From JAJEFO01 sp965221845 (GTDB lineage Bacteria > Pseudomonadota > Alphaproteobacteria > Rhodobacterales > Rhodobacteraceae): DNA of 64,000 nucleotides. The stretch lies in assembly GCA_965221845.1 (NCBI GenBank), contig OZ244919.1:558001-622000 (forward strand). Direction: 5' to 3'. The number at the start of each line of letters is the position of its first letter. Position 1 is the stretch's first letter. Position numbers and translations under genes: made by a program. Below are positions 25,035-34,421 of this stretch, in pieces. Below the pieces are notes generated by a model. That model was given only the letters and a program-made list of their open reading frames with translations. It ran no database searches and was not told where the DNA came from.

Positions 25035-26132
25035 AACCCTGAAAGCGTGATTGACGACGGCCGCCGGGCGGGATACGGCTCGGCCGGACTCTAGGAGAAT
25101 CGTTCAGGAGGCCCTTTTCCTTCCGCACGCATGTTCCCGGTCTTCAGCGGCCTGCACCAGAGAGGCGTGAGCCCTTGCAATGCCGCCCGGCCCGGGCGAC
25201 GTCGTCCTGAAAGGCTGCGGCGAGCATGGCGACACCGGCCGCTTCATCGCGGCACTGTCGACAACGTTGGCAACCGAGGAGACAGGGCTGCCCCGTTCCA
25301 CCGAAACTCAATCAATGTGAGGCAAGCGGCAATGAAACGAATTGCAAACCCACTTTTACTATGCACTGGTGACTTACGATCCTCGTGTTGGCCCTTCCCA
25401 GCCTCTTTCCCGCAAGCGCTTCCTGACGAACCGCGCCCCAGACTCGTAAGTCAAGACATCGGGCGGGCGGTGCATGCGCTGGATGCGCCGGCCTGCCTGG
25501 GAGGACCGCAGGGGGGCGATGCCTCAATGAAAGGGGCTTATATCCAATAGTTGACAGAATACAACGTGATGACTTTTCTTCAGATAACAGACACAACATG
25601 GTGTGGTATGGTATATCAGCTTATGTGTATAAGCCCTCAATGAAACGCGCGGACTGTGGTCCTGGCCGCCGGCGCGGCGGCAGCGGCTTGTGGGCTGGCC
25701 CGGCTCTTGCGCAGGCAGGCATGGGCCAATCGCCGGCCATCGGAGGCCAGATCCATCTGTCCATCCGGGGTGCATCCCAGACTGCAACCGTTCAGGTTCC
25801 CGAACCGGGAGCTGCAGGCCGGAACGGCCTCCGGCCCTGCGGTCCGGTCCGTCAACTCCCCCCGTGTGCCCTCGTCTCCAGCAGTTTCCGGGCCGTGTCC
25901 GGCGCGCTCCGCAGCGCTGCGCGGCTGCGGGCTCCCGCCTCGCTGCGGAAGCCGGATGCCGTAGCCGTTCAGGTTCTCTCCAGGCCGGCACTCGGCCGGA
26001 ACTCCCCGTTTGCCAGTCAGGCAGGAAAAGGGAAAGAGCGCAGCACGAGCATGCAAAAGACCGGGCTGCACCCATTGCCCCGATGCCGCGCTGGCGGTTA
26101 GGTCCCCGAAGTCTCTCAGGAAGGCGGAGCCC
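25035..26132. other. 1.1-kb gap with AT-rich patches and inverted repeats, no gene seen
   Basis: No frame here shows family resemblance. Two patches (about 25300-25380 and 25530-25660) are far more AT-rich than the surroundings. The first includes an arm of a perfect 10-bp inverted repeat (25370-25379 with 25444-25453). The second has a 9-bp inverted repeat (25534-25542 with 25628-25636) and two direct copies of CCTCAATGAAA. TTGACA at 25551 could be a -35 box, but I see no good -10 box at the right distance. Promoter elements for the operon starting at 26133 are expected here. The AT-rich parts may be foreign. Confidence 0.45.
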
Positions 26133-28586
26133 TTGCCCAGGTCCATCCACGTCGATCCGGCCGCGACCAAGGCCCCGGCCGAGCTTGCGTCACGGCGGAT
26201 CCCCGTTCATGCCTATGCGCGGCCCCTGAGCGAGGAGATCCGGGCGCGCGGCGCGGACGCGCTGATCGAGGCGCTGCGCCACATGATGATCATCCGGGCC
26301 TTCGAGGGCGGCATCGCCAGCCTCAAGTCCACGGGCTGGTACGGCGACCTGGCCTATGCCTACAAGGGCCCTGCGCATCTCTCGGTCGGACAGGAGGCGG
26401 CCGCGGTCGGCGCGGCCATGGCCCTGGCGCCCGAAGATCACGTGTTCGGGTCTCACCGCTCGCACGGGGAGTTCCTGGCCAAGGGGCTGTCCGCGATCGC
26501 GGGGCTGGGCGACGACTCGCTCGCCGCGGTCATGGAGGCCCACTGCGGCGGCGCCCTGCTCCGCGCCGTGGAGACGCGCCTTCCCGACGAGACCGGGCGC
26601 GGCCTCGCGGAGAACTTCCTGCTCATGGGGCTTCTCGCCGAGATGTTCATGCGCGAGATCGGCTTCAACGGCGGCATGGGCGGCAGCATGCATGCATTCT
26701 TCACGCCGTTCGGCGCATATCCGAACAACGCCATCGTCGGGGCGTCCGCAGGCATCGCGGCGGGCGCCGCCCTCTGGATGAAGTCCGAAGGCCGCGACAG
26801 CATAGCGGTCTCGATGGTCGGCGACGGGGCCACGGGCTGCGGCCTGGTCTGGGAAGCCCTGAACTTCGCCGGCATGGCGCAGTTCCGGCGGCTCTGGGAC
26901 AGGCCGGGCTTCCTGCCGGCGCTCTTCTTCTTCACCAACAACTTCTACGCGATGGGCGGGCAGACGAGCGGGGAAACCATGGCCTGGGACCGGCTGGCGC
27001 GGATCGGCGCCGGGCTCCGCGACGACGCCTGCCATGCGGAGACGGTCGACGGCACCAACCCGCTCGCGGTCGCGGACGCCGTGCAGCGCAAGCGCCGGCT
27101 GCTGCTTGACGGCGAGGGGCCCGCCATCCTCGACGTGGAATGCTACCGGTTTTCGGGGCACTCGACGACGGACGTCAACGCCTACCGCACGAAGGACGAA
27201 ATCGCGGCGTGGAGCGCCGTCGACCCGATCACGACCTATCGCGGATCCCTGATCGCGGAAGGCGTTCTCGACGCCGCGGCGGCGGACGCGATCCAGGCGC
27301 AGGTGGATGCGCGCATGAAGGCGGCGTTCGCCGCCGCGGCAGAGACCGAGACCGCCCCGCCGGCCCGCCTCGGCGACGACGGGGCCGGCATCGGCCGGAA
27401 GATGCTGTCGGGCAGCGAGACGCCGCCGGACGGCCGCGCGCCCGCGCCCCTGGCCGATCCCGCGAAGGTGGCCCGCATCCGGCGGAACGCAAGGAAGTCC
27501 CGCAGCGGGAAGGGCGCCGACGGCGCCCCGCTCTCCCCGCTCAAGGCCATAACCCTCCGCGACGGCCTGTTCGAGGCCATCCTGCATGCCGCGCTGACCG
27601 ACCCCCGCGTCATCGTCTACGGCGAGGAGTGCCGGGAATGGGGCGGCGCGTTCGGCGTCTACGGGGGGCTGTCGGACCTCTTTCCCCACGACCGGGTCTT
27701 CAATGCGCCGATTTCCGAGGCCGCCATCGTGGCCACGGCGATCGGGGCCGCGATGGAAGGCGGCCGCCCCGTGGTCGAGCTCATGTACGCCGACTTCATC
27801 GGGCGCGCGGGAGACGAGCTGTTCAACCAGCTCGCCAAGTGGCGCGCAATGTCGAACGGCCTGGTGAAGGTCCCGGTCGTGGTCCGGTGCTCGGTCGGCT
27901 CGAAATACGGCGCGCAGCACTCCCAGGACTGGTCGGGGCTGGCGGCGCATGTCCCGGGGCTCAAGGTCATCCACCCCGCCACGCCCCACGACGCGAAAGG
28001 CCTCATGGCGTCCGCGCTCGCGTCGGACGACCCCGTGATCGTCTTCGAGAGCCAGAGGCTGTATGACCGGGTCGAGATCTTCCGGGACGAAGTGCCGGAG
28101 GCGGACTACAGGATCCCGATCGGGGCGCCGGACGTCAAGCGCGGCGGCGGCGACGTCACCGTGCTCACCATCGGGCCGGCGCTCTATCCCGCGCTCGAGG
28201 CCGCCGGCTCGCTCTCCGGGCGCGGCGTCTCGCTCGAGATCATCGACGCCCGGTCGCTGGTTCCGTTCGACTACGGCCCGGTGCTGGACTCCGTGGCGAA
28301 GACGGGACGGCTGCTGCTGGTTTCGGAGGCGTGCGAGCGCGGCAGCTTCGCGATGACGCTCGCCTCCAACGTCACCCGGTTCGCCTTCGGCGCGCTCAAG
28401 GCCCCGCCCCGCGTTCTCGGAAGCCCGAACTGGATCGTTCCGGGCGCGGATCTGGAGCGGCGCCACTTTCCGCAGCCCTGCGACATCGAGGACGCGGTCC
28501 TTGCAGACCTGATGGGCGACGCGGGGCACCGGCGCAAGGGCGGCCGGGGATGGGACGACCTGGCTCTCGCGAGGGCCGGGCTGTAG
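26133..28586 (+). CDS. fused E1 alpha-beta thiamine-diphosphate dehydrogenase (2-oxo acid / acetoin type)
   Basis: This 817-residue protein joins the two E1 subunits of a pyruvate/acetoin-type dehydrogenase. The alpha half (to about residue 400) has HRSHGEFLAKG, GGMGGSMH and a thiamine-diphosphate motif GDGATGCGLVWEALNFAGM...FFFTNNFYAMGGQ, about a dozen residues longer than usual between GDG and NN. The beta half starts near residue 470 with LRDGLFEAILHAALTDPRV, then GEECREWGGAFGVYGGL and ISEAAIVATAIGAAMEGGRPVVEL. It would decarboxylate or cleave its substrate and pass the acyl group to a lipoyl domain, which the next gene encodes. No ATG fits; I choose TTG after AGGAAGG/GGAG. Confidence 0.85.
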   Translation: MPRSIHVDPAATKAPAELASRRIPVHAYARPLSEEIRARGADALIEALRHMMIIRAFEGGIASLKSTGWYGDLAYAYKGPAHLSVGQEAAAVGAAMALAPEDHVFGSHRSHGEFLAKGLSAIAGLGDDSLAAVMEAHCGGALLRAVETRLPDETGRGLAENFLLMGLLAEMFMREIGFNGGMGGSMHAFFTPFGAYPNNAIVGASAGIAAGAALWMKSEGRDSIAVSMVGDGATGCGLVWEALNFAGMAQFRRLWDRPGFLPALFFFTNNFYAMGGQTSGETMAWDRLARIGAGLRDDACHAETVDGTNPLAVADAVQRKRRLLLDGEGPAILDVECYRFSGHSTTDVNAYRTKDEIAAWSAVDPITTYRGSLIAEGVLDAAAADAIQAQVDARMKAAFAAAAETETAPPARLGDDGAGIGRKMLSGSETPPDGRAPAPLADPAKVARIRRNARKSRSGKGADGAPLSPLKAITLRDGLFEAILHAALTDPRVIVYGEECREWGGAFGVYGGLSDLFPHDRVFNAPISEAAIVATAIGAAMEGGRPVVELMYADFIGRAGDELFNQLAKWRAMSNGLVKVPVVVRCSVGSKYGAQHSQDWSGLAAHVPGLKVIHPATPHDAKGLMASALASDDPVIVFESQRLYDRVEIFRDEVPEADYRIPIGAPDVKRGGGDVTVLTIGPALYPALEAAGSLSGRGVSLEIIDARSLVPFDYGPVLDSVAKTGRLLLVSEACERGSFAMTLASNVTRFAFGALKAPPRVLGSPNWIVPGADLERRHFPQPCDIEDAVLADLMGDAGHRRKGGRGWDDLALARAGL

Positions 28587-28603
28587 GAGACGGAGATGGC
28601 GGA

Positions 28604-28843
28604 ATGGCGCGCGTAGAGCTCAGGATGCCGGAGCTCGGCAACGAAATCACGGAGGCGCAGGTCGACGCCCTGCTCAAGGGCGTGGGCGACAAGGTCTCGG
28701 CGGGCGAAGAGGTCGTGACCGTCACGACGCCCAAGGTCACCATGGACCTCGAGGCTCCCGCGGCCGGCACCGTTGTCGAAACGCCCGTCGAGGAGGATGA
28801 CATCGTCGCCGTCGGCGCCGTCCTTGCCGTCATCGAGACCTGA
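28604..28843 (+). CDS. stand-alone lipoyl-domain protein
   Basis: This 79-residue protein is a single biotinyl/lipoyl domain. It reads VELRMPELGNEITEAQVDALL, with the swinging lysine expected in TVTTPKVTMDLEAPAAG at about residue 45. No E1-binding or catalytic domain follows. In known AcoC-type acetoin dehydrogenase E2 proteins one lipoyl domain is joined to an alpha/beta hydrolase domain; here the hydrolase is the next gene, overlapping by TGATG. I infer that the two act together as a split E2 for the fused E1. Confidence 0.85.
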   Translation: MARVELRMPELGNEITEAQVDALLKGVGDKVSAGEEVVTVTTPKVTMDLEAPAAGTVVETPVEEDDIVAVGAVLAVIET

Positions 28844-29595
28844 TGCGCGCCATCTTCCTGCACGGCTTCGCCGCAGACCGGCTGGCCTGGGCCGGCACGG
28901 CGCCGGCGCTCCGGGGGATCGATGCGGTCGCGCCCGACCTGCCGGGCCACGGAAATTCGGTGGGCGATCTCGGCGACGGCTCCCTCGAGGACATGGCGTC
29001 CCGCCTCGCGGCCGGCCTCGGCATCGGGAGCGGGCCGCCGGCATGGCTTGTCGGGCACTCGCTCGGAGGCGGGCTGGCGCTCAGGCTCGCCGCGGGGGCG
29101 CCGGAACGGTTCCGCGGCCTCGTGCTGCTGGCGCCGGTCGGGCTTGGCCGGCATCTGGACCGCGCTCGCCTGAATGCGTATTCCGGCCTCAGGGACAGGG
29201 ACGGGATGCGCCGGTTCCTCGCCTCGCTCGCGGCCAGGCGGGGCGCGGTCGCGCCGGCGCTCGTCGACAGCGCGCTCAGGCAGCTGGAGCGCCCGGGGGC
29301 GCGCGACGCGCTCGCGCGGATCGCGCGCCAGCTTCCGAAGGCCGATGCCGAGATCTCCGCCCTCCTGCCGGGCCTGGCCGGGAGCGGGCTGGACGTCACC
29401 GTGATCTGGGGCGCCGAGGACACCGTGGCCCGGCCGGACCCGGAGAGGATCGGGAGGCTGGGAGACCTGGTGGAGCTTCCGGGAACCGGCCACGTCGCCC
29501 ATGTCGAGGCGCGCAAGCAGGTCAACGCGCTGCTTGCGGCCAGGATTGCGGGCGACGGAACGCCGGCGCCGCGGCGGCGGGAACAAAGCCCTTGA
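28843..29595 (+). CDS. alpha/beta hydrolase, AcoC-like E2 catalytic part
   Basis: This 250-residue alpha/beta-hydrolase-fold protein has its nucleophile serine in LVGHSLGGGLAL (about residue 70), an aspartate in VIWGAEDTVARPD and a histidine in LPGTGHVAHVEARKQVN, a complete Ser-Asp-His triad. The C-terminal half of acetoin dehydrogenase AcoC has this same fold. Overlap with the lipoyl gene and the E1 upstream support a role as acyltransferase/E2 partner, though an independent esterase cannot be excluded. An E3 dihydrolipoamide dehydrogenase is not nearby. Confidence 0.75.
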   Translation: MRAIFLHGFAADRLAWAGTAPALRGIDAVAPDLPGHGNSVGDLGDGSLEDMASRLAAGLGIGSGPPAWLVGHSLGGGLALRLAAGAPERFRGLVLLAPVGLGRHLDRARLNAYSGLRDRDGMRRFLASLAARRGAVAPALVDSALRQLERPGARDALARIARQLPKADAEISALLPGLAGSGLDVTVIWGAEDTVARPDPERIGRLGDLVELPGTGHVAHVEARKQVNALLAARIAGDGTPAPRRREQSP

Positions 29596-29650
29596 CGGCA
29601 CGGGCGCGGGCGGTTTCAGTCATCGCACCAGAATTCAGGGAGAAAGTCCA

Positions 29651-31120
29651 ATGAAGACATCATCGACCGGGCTCGGACTCGTTTCGGCCCTTGCCCTATC
29701 GGCGCCCGCAGCCGCCCAGGACCACAGCGGCGTGACCGTCGAGATCCTGACCCGTCCGGGTCCCGTCATCGCGCAGCGCCTCGTCGAACGCGGCAAGGAG
29801 TTCACCGCGATGACCGGCGCGGAGATCCGCGTCAACGAGGTTCCGTTCGCGGAGCTGTTCCAGAAGATCCTCACCGACTGGGCGACCGGCACGAACTCGA
29901 TCGACGTGGGCGTGTTCGCGTCCGGCTGGGCGACCGAACTGGTCGACGCGGGCCTGGTGGAGCCGCTGGACGGCTACATCGCGAACGACGACAAGATCGA
30001 CATCGACGACATCGCGCCCTACTTCCGCGAGTACAACCAGAAGATCGGCGGCGAGACCTACCTGATCACCGTCGACGGCGACTTCCAGATGCTCTACTAC
30101 CGCAGGGACATCCTGGACGACATGGGCCTTGCGCCGCCGCGCACCTGGGACGAGTACATGGAGGTCGCCGGCGCGATGCACGGCAAGGACCTGAACGGGG
30201 ACGGCGAGGCCGACTTCGGATCCTGCATCTTCAAGAAGCGGAACGCGCAGTCGTATTTCGCCATGGGCTCCATCGCCGCCGGATTCGTGCAGACCAAGGG
30301 CACGGGAGAGGGAATCTTCTTCCACAACGACACGATGAAGCCCAAGGTCGACAACGAGGCGTGGCAGGAGGCTTTCCGGGTCTACAAGGCGACCGGCGAG
30401 TTCGGCCCGCCTGACGAGCTGAACCACGACATCGGCGACACCCGCGCGCTGGTCCAGTCGGGCCGGTGCGGGCTCGCGATCGACTGGGGCGACATCGGCC
30501 CGCTGTCGATCGACGAGTCCGGCGCCGCGATCAGGGACAAGATGGGCGCCGTGATCATGCCGGGCTCGCCCAAGGCGCTGAACACGGAGACCGGCAAGCT
30601 CGAGCAGTGCGACGCGACGCTCTGCCCGCACGCGACCGACGGCATCAACTACGCGCCGTTCGCCGCGTTCGGCGGATGGGCCGGCGCGATCAACAAGAAC
30701 TCCGACGCAACGGTCAAGCAGGCCGCCTACGACTTCCTGTCCTACGTGAACCAGGCCGCGCAGTCGAACGTCGACGTGACCATCGGCTGGACGGGCTACA
30801 ATCCCTACAGGAACTCGCAGCTCGAGAACACCGGGAACTGGATCGAGGCCGGGTTCAGCCCCGAGTTCGCCGAGAACTACCTCGGCGCCATCAAGGACAG
30901 CCTGAACCATCCGAACATGGCGTCCGACCTCAAGATCCCCGGCGCGCAGCAGTACACCGGCGTGGTTCTGGACCGCGAGCTGGCCCGCTTCCTCGCGGGC
31001 GAGATCACGGCCGAGCAGGCGACGGGCAACATCGAGGAGGCCTGGGAGGAGATCACCGAGGACTTCGGGCGCGAGAGCCAGAGAAGCATCTACAACCTGT
31101 CGCTCGGCATCACGAACTGA
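29651..31120 (+). CDS. ABC transporter substrate-binding protein, family 1 (sugar/polyol type)
   Basis: This 489-residue periplasmic receptor has a short Sec signal ending at APAAAQ. It has the family 1 (MalE-like) arrangement: VTVEILTRPG, EFTAMTGAEIRVNEVPFAELFQKILTD, DFQMLYYRRDILDDMGLAPPRTWDEYMEVA and GGWAGAINKNS. At nearly 490 residues it is longer than most of its family. Four cysteines in the mature part could form disulfides. It is followed at once by two permeases and an ATPase. The ligand is unknown; the oxidoreductase and E1/E2 genes in the operon suggest a polyol or hydroxyketone. Confidence 0.87.
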   Translation: MKTSSTGLGLVSALALSAPAAAQDHSGVTVEILTRPGPVIAQRLVERGKEFTAMTGAEIRVNEVPFAELFQKILTDWATGTNSIDVGVFASGWATELVDAGLVEPLDGYIANDDKIDIDDIAPYFREYNQKIGGETYLITVDGDFQMLYYRRDILDDMGLAPPRTWDEYMEVAGAMHGKDLNGDGEADFGSCIFKKRNAQSYFAMGSIAAGFVQTKGTGEGIFFHNDTMKPKVDNEAWQEAFRVYKATGEFGPPDELNHDIGDTRALVQSGRCGLAIDWGDIGPLSIDESGAAIRDKMGAVIMPGSPKALNTETGKLEQCDATLCPHATDGINYAPFAAFGGWAGAINKNSDATVKQAAYDFLSYVNQAAQSNVDVTIGWTGYNPYRNSQLENTGNWIEAGFSPEFAENYLGAIKDSLNHPNMASDLKIPGAQQYTGVVLDRELARFLAGEITAEQATGNIEEAWEEITEDFGRESQRSIYNLSLGITN

Positions 31121-31144
31121 GTCTTGGCCGGCTCGGAGGAAACC

Positions 31145-32278
31145 GTGCGGCCCGGGATCGCCCGGGCCGCGCCTTCGGCCGGGGCGCGCGGGCGGCTCTC
31201 CGACTGGATCGACCGCCATTCCGCGCAGGTCTTCATCTGGCCGGCGGTCGTCATGATCCTGGTCTTCTCGATCTTCCCGCTGGTCGCGTCCCTCATCATG
31301 GCGATGAGCCGCATCAGGTTCAGGGGCGGCACCTACAGCGTCCGCTTCGTCTGGTTCCAGAACTTCGAGAAGCAGCTCTTCGGAACCGAGCAGTTCCACT
31401 TTCTCGGAACTTTCAACGGGCTGGCCCCCCTGGGCTGGGCCGTCGGCCTGGCGGTCACGCTCCTGGTCGGCTGGCTCGCGCTCGGCTACCTGCGCGGCCC
31501 CGTCACGGCGGTCGGGCTGGCCGGCCGCCTCTTCACGTGGGGGCTGGGCCTGGGCATCGGCTGGCTCTTCGCGGCAACGCTGTTCTCGGGCCATCCGTTC
31601 GGCACCCTGGGCACGACGCTGTTCTACGTCTTCGTCGGCTGCGGCCTGCAGTTCCTCGTCGGGCTCGCGCTGGCGCTCCTCTGCTCCCTGCCGATCCGGG
31701 GACGGACGTTCTTCCGCGTCGTCTTCTTCATCCCCCTCATGATCACCCCGATCGGCGTCGGCTACGCCTTCCGCATGCTGGCGGACACGACGAAGGGGCC
31801 CTTCTCGCCCGTCTGGCAGTGGGCGGGCCTGGGCGACTTCGCCTGGGCGGCGGACGCCTGGGCGGCGCGCCTCTTCATCGTCGTCGGGGACAGCTGGCAG
31901 TGGATCCCCTTCATCTTCGTCGTGATGCTTGCCGCCCTTGAAAGCGTGCCGCGCGACTACGTCGAGGCGGCGCAGGTCGACGGGGCCACGTCCTGGGAGA
32001 TCTTCAAGGACGTCACCTGGCCCCAGGTCGTCCCCGTTGCGGCCACGGTCCTGCTGATCAGGGTGATCGAGGCGTTCAAGATCGTGGACCTTCCCAACAT
32101 CATGACTGCGGGAGGGCCGGGCATAGCGACCGAATCCATGACGCTTCACGCGCTGTTCGCATGGCGCGCGCTCGACCTCGGCCAGTCGGCCGCGGTCGCG
32201 TACCTCCTGCTCTTCGTGACCGTGATCACCTGCGTGTCCTTCTTCAACCTCGTCATCCTGAGAAGGGTGCGGGCGTGA
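31145..32278 (+). CDS. ABC transporter permease (CUT1 type) with extra membrane segments
   Basis: This 377-residue inner-membrane permease has the binding-protein-dependent transport signature in EAAQVDGATSWEIFKDVTWPQV near residue 290, where the EAA loop meets the ATPase. Between the first helix (FIWPAVVMILVFSIFPLVASLIM) and the core there is an added stretch of about 100 residues with two or three further helices (LGWAVGLAVTLLVGWLALGYL and FTWGLGLGIGWLFAATLF). Usual MalF-like permeases of about 290-310 residues lack it. The GTG start follows GGAGGAA; an upstream TTG is not supported by a ribosome site. Its stop overlaps the next permease (GTGA). Confidence 0.87.
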   Translation: MRPGIARAAPSAGARGRLSDWIDRHSAQVFIWPAVVMILVFSIFPLVASLIMAMSRIRFRGGTYSVRFVWFQNFEKQLFGTEQFHFLGTFNGLAPLGWAVGLAVTLLVGWLALGYLRGPVTAVGLAGRLFTWGLGLGIGWLFAATLFSGHPFGTLGTTLFYVFVGCGLQFLVGLALALLCSLPIRGRTFFRVVFFIPLMITPIGVGYAFRMLADTTKGPFSPVWQWAGLGDFAWAADAWAARLFIVVGDSWQWIPFIFVVMLAALESVPRDYVEAAQVDGATSWEIFKDVTWPQVVPVAATVLLIRVIEAFKIVDLPNIMTAGGPGIATESMTLHALFAWRALDLGQSAAVAYLLLFVTVITCVSFFNLVILRRVRA

Positions 32279-33315
32279 GCGCGCTCCGACGGCTCTTCGA
32301 GCCGCCCTCGATCCGGGAAATGGCCCCGGGGACGAAGGCCGTCGTCTACGCCGTCCTGGCGCTGTGGACGGCGTTCGTCCTGTTCCCGATCTACTGGGTG
32401 CTGATCACGTCCTTCAAGGACGCGGTCGACGTGAACGCGGGACCCGTGTACCTGCCGTTCGTCGACTTCCAGCCGAGCCTGCATGCATGGCAGGACCTGT
32501 TCGTGTTCGACTTCAAGGACACGTTCCGCGCCTACCTGAACTCGCTCGTCATCGCGCTCGCCGCCACGGCCGCGAGCGTGACGATCGGCGCGATGGCGTC
32601 CTATGCGCTGGCCCGCTTCGAGTACCGGCCGAGGTTCGGCGTCGTCCTGACCTTCGTCCTTGTCATGATCTGCGCGTTTGTCGCGGTCGGCCGATACGGG
32701 GTCGACTGGCGGCTCTCCTGCGCGGCGGGCGTCGCGGTCTTCTACTTCCTCGCCCGGGCGCTGGGGCGCCACTTCAAGGCGCGCCTCGGCAACGGCGACA
32801 TCCTGTTCTGGATGATCTCGCAGAGGATCCTCGCGCCGATCGTGGTCGTCGTGCCGATCTACATGATGTTCCAGCAGGTCTCGCTGCTCGACACCCACAT
32901 CGCGATCATCCTGACCTACACGGTCATCAACCTGCCCATCGTCATCTGGCTGATGCACGACTTCTTCACGTCGATCCCGATCGACCTGGAGGAATGCGCG
33001 CAGCTCGACGGCGCGACACGTTTCGGCGTCTTCCTCGACATCGTGCTGCCGCTTTCGCGGGCGGGCCTTGCGGCCACGACGCTGCTCGTCATGATCCTGA
33101 GCTGGAACGAGTACCTTCTCGCACTCTTCCTCTCCACGTCCCGCGCGCAGACGATGCCGATCCTCGTCGCGGCGATGAACGCCGGAGAGCGCGGCATCCT
33201 CTGGTGGACGATGTCGGTCGTCATAATCGTCATGATCATCCCGGTCGTGATCCTCGCGATCATACTTCAACGCTACATCTCCAAGGGCCTCCTCCTGGGG
33301 GCCGTCAAGGGCTAG
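32275..33315 (+). CDS. ABC transporter permease (CUT1 type), second subunit
   Basis: This 346-residue MalG-like permease begins by GTGA overlap with the first. The EAA loop is DLEECAQLDGATRFGVFLDIVLPL near residue 240. Between YALARFEYRPRFG and ISQRILAPIVVVVPIYMMF it carries about 60 added residues with two extra hydrophobic helices (VVLTFVLVMICAFVAVG and AAGVAVFYFLARALG); ordinary MalG-like permeases pass directly from one block to the other. Both permeases of this system are therefore enlarged. Confidence 0.87.
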   Translation: MSALRRLFEPPSIREMAPGTKAVVYAVLALWTAFVLFPIYWVLITSFKDAVDVNAGPVYLPFVDFQPSLHAWQDLFVFDFKDTFRAYLNSLVIALAATAASVTIGAMASYALARFEYRPRFGVVLTFVLVMICAFVAVGRYGVDWRLSCAAGVAVFYFLARALGRHFKARLGNGDILFWMISQRILAPIVVVVPIYMMFQQVSLLDTHIAIILTYTVINLPIVIWLMHDFFTSIPIDLEECAQLDGATRFGVFLDIVLPLSRAGLAATTLLVMILSWNEYLLALFLSTSRAQTMPILVAAMNAGERGILWWTMSVVIIVMIIPVVILAIILQRYISKGLLLGAVKG

Positions 33316-33318
33316 GCC

Positions 33319-34374
33319 ATGACAGTTCTCCTCGATGCCGTCTCGAAGTCGTTCGGAAACGTGAAGGTCCTGCACGAGCTGTCGCTCGAGGTTCAGGACA
33401 GCGAGTTCCTGGTCCTGCTCGGCGCGTCCGGCTCGGGGAAGTCGACTGCGCTCAGGATGATCGCCGGGCTCGAGACCGTGAGCGAGGGGCGCATCTCGAT
33501 CTCAGGGCGGGACGTGACCGACGAGCTGCCGAAGAACCGCGACGTCGCCATGGTCTTCCAGTCATACGCGCTCTACCCGCACAAGACCGTGGCCGAGAAC
33601 ATCGGCTACCCCCTGAAGATCCGGCGCATGAGCCGCACCGACATCGAGAGCCAGGTCCGCGAGGTTGCGGTCCAGGTGCGCATCGACGAGCTGCTCGGGC
33701 GGTACCCCCGCGAGCTTTCCGGCGGGCAGCGGCAGCGCGTGGCCCTCGCGCGCGCGATGGTGCGGCGGCCCGCGGTCTTCCTGATGGACGAGCCCCTGTC
33801 GAATCTCGACGCGAAGCTTCGCGGCCACATGCGCGCGGAGCTCAAGCACATGCAGCACGAGCTCGGCATCACCACGATCTACGTGACCCACGACCAGATC
33901 GAGGCCATGACGCTTGCGCATCGCGTCGCCCTTCTCGAAGGCGGTCGGCTCCAGCAGCTGGCCACTCCCAAGGCGATATACGAGGATCCGGAAAGCCTCT
34001 TCGTCGCCCAGTTCATCGGCTCCCCGCCGATGAACGTGGCCCACGGGAGGCTGGAGGCGGGCACGTTCGCGATCGGCGAGGACCGCGTCGCCACCGGGGG
34101 GACGGAGACCCTGGCGAACGCCGTCATCGGGCTCCGCGCCGAGGACTGCCGGGTCGTGGCGCCCGGGGACGGCGCGATTCGCGCCCGGCTCTTCGCGAAC
34201 GAGCTGATCGGGGACCACACGCTCGTCACGGCCAGGATCGGCGACGACATGGTGTCCATCAAGGCCCCGAAGGAATTCGAGGCCAGGATCGACGAGGCCA
34301 TCGGAATCGCCTTCGAGACGGACAGGCTCTACCTGTTCGACAGGGACACCGGGGCGCGCATCCGGCGTTCTTGA
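33319..34374 (+). CDS. ABC transporter ATP-binding protein, MalK/UgpC type
   Basis: This 351-residue ATPase energises the preceding permeases. It has Walker A GASGSGKST, Q-loop VFQSYALYPHKTV, signature LSGGQRQRVALARAM, Walker B VFLMDEPLSNLDAKL and the H-loop YVTHDQIEAMTLA. A C-terminal OB-fold domain of the MalK type follows (FIGSPPMNVAHGRL, then VIGLRAEDCRV). It starts 3 bases after the permease stop and completes a four-gene importer. Confidence 0.92.
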   Translation: MTVLLDAVSKSFGNVKVLHELSLEVQDSEFLVLLGASGSGKSTALRMIAGLETVSEGRISISGRDVTDELPKNRDVAMVFQSYALYPHKTVAENIGYPLKIRRMSRTDIESQVREVAVQVRIDELLGRYPRELSGGQRQRVALARAMVRRPAVFLMDEPLSNLDAKLRGHMRAELKHMQHELGITTIYVTHDQIEAMTLAHRVALLEGGRLQQLATPKAIYEDPESLFVAQFIGSPPMNVAHGRLEAGTFAIGEDRVATGGTETLANAVIGLRAEDCRVVAPGDGAIRARLFANELIGDHTLVTARIGDDMVSIKAPKEFEARIDEAIGIAFETDRLYLFDRDTGARIRRS

Positions 34375-34421
34375 CCGTCGCCGCCAAGGGGGGCAGTGTC
34401 GATGAAGGGCCGCCATGGGTG

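Noticed and set aside
25522..25645. Possible CRISPR repeat (CCTCAATGAAA twice near TATAAGCC)
   Set aside because: Only two short copies, 113 bases apart, with flanks inverted rather than repeated; no spacer array and no cas genes.
26190..28529. Long minus-strand open frame opposite the E1 gene
   Set aside because: Antisense shadow of a high-GC gene; the plus strand carries clear E1 motifs.
29696..32149. Very long minus-strand open frame (over 800 codons) opposite the ABC importer
   Set aside because: Composition is Asp/Arg/Val-rich and mirrors the codon bias of the real plus-strand genes; no family motif.
32364..34421. Open frame joining the second permease region to the GMC gene as a single large protein
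   Set aside because: The upstream part is an out-of-frame reading of the permease and ATPase; only the part from about 34422 is GMC.
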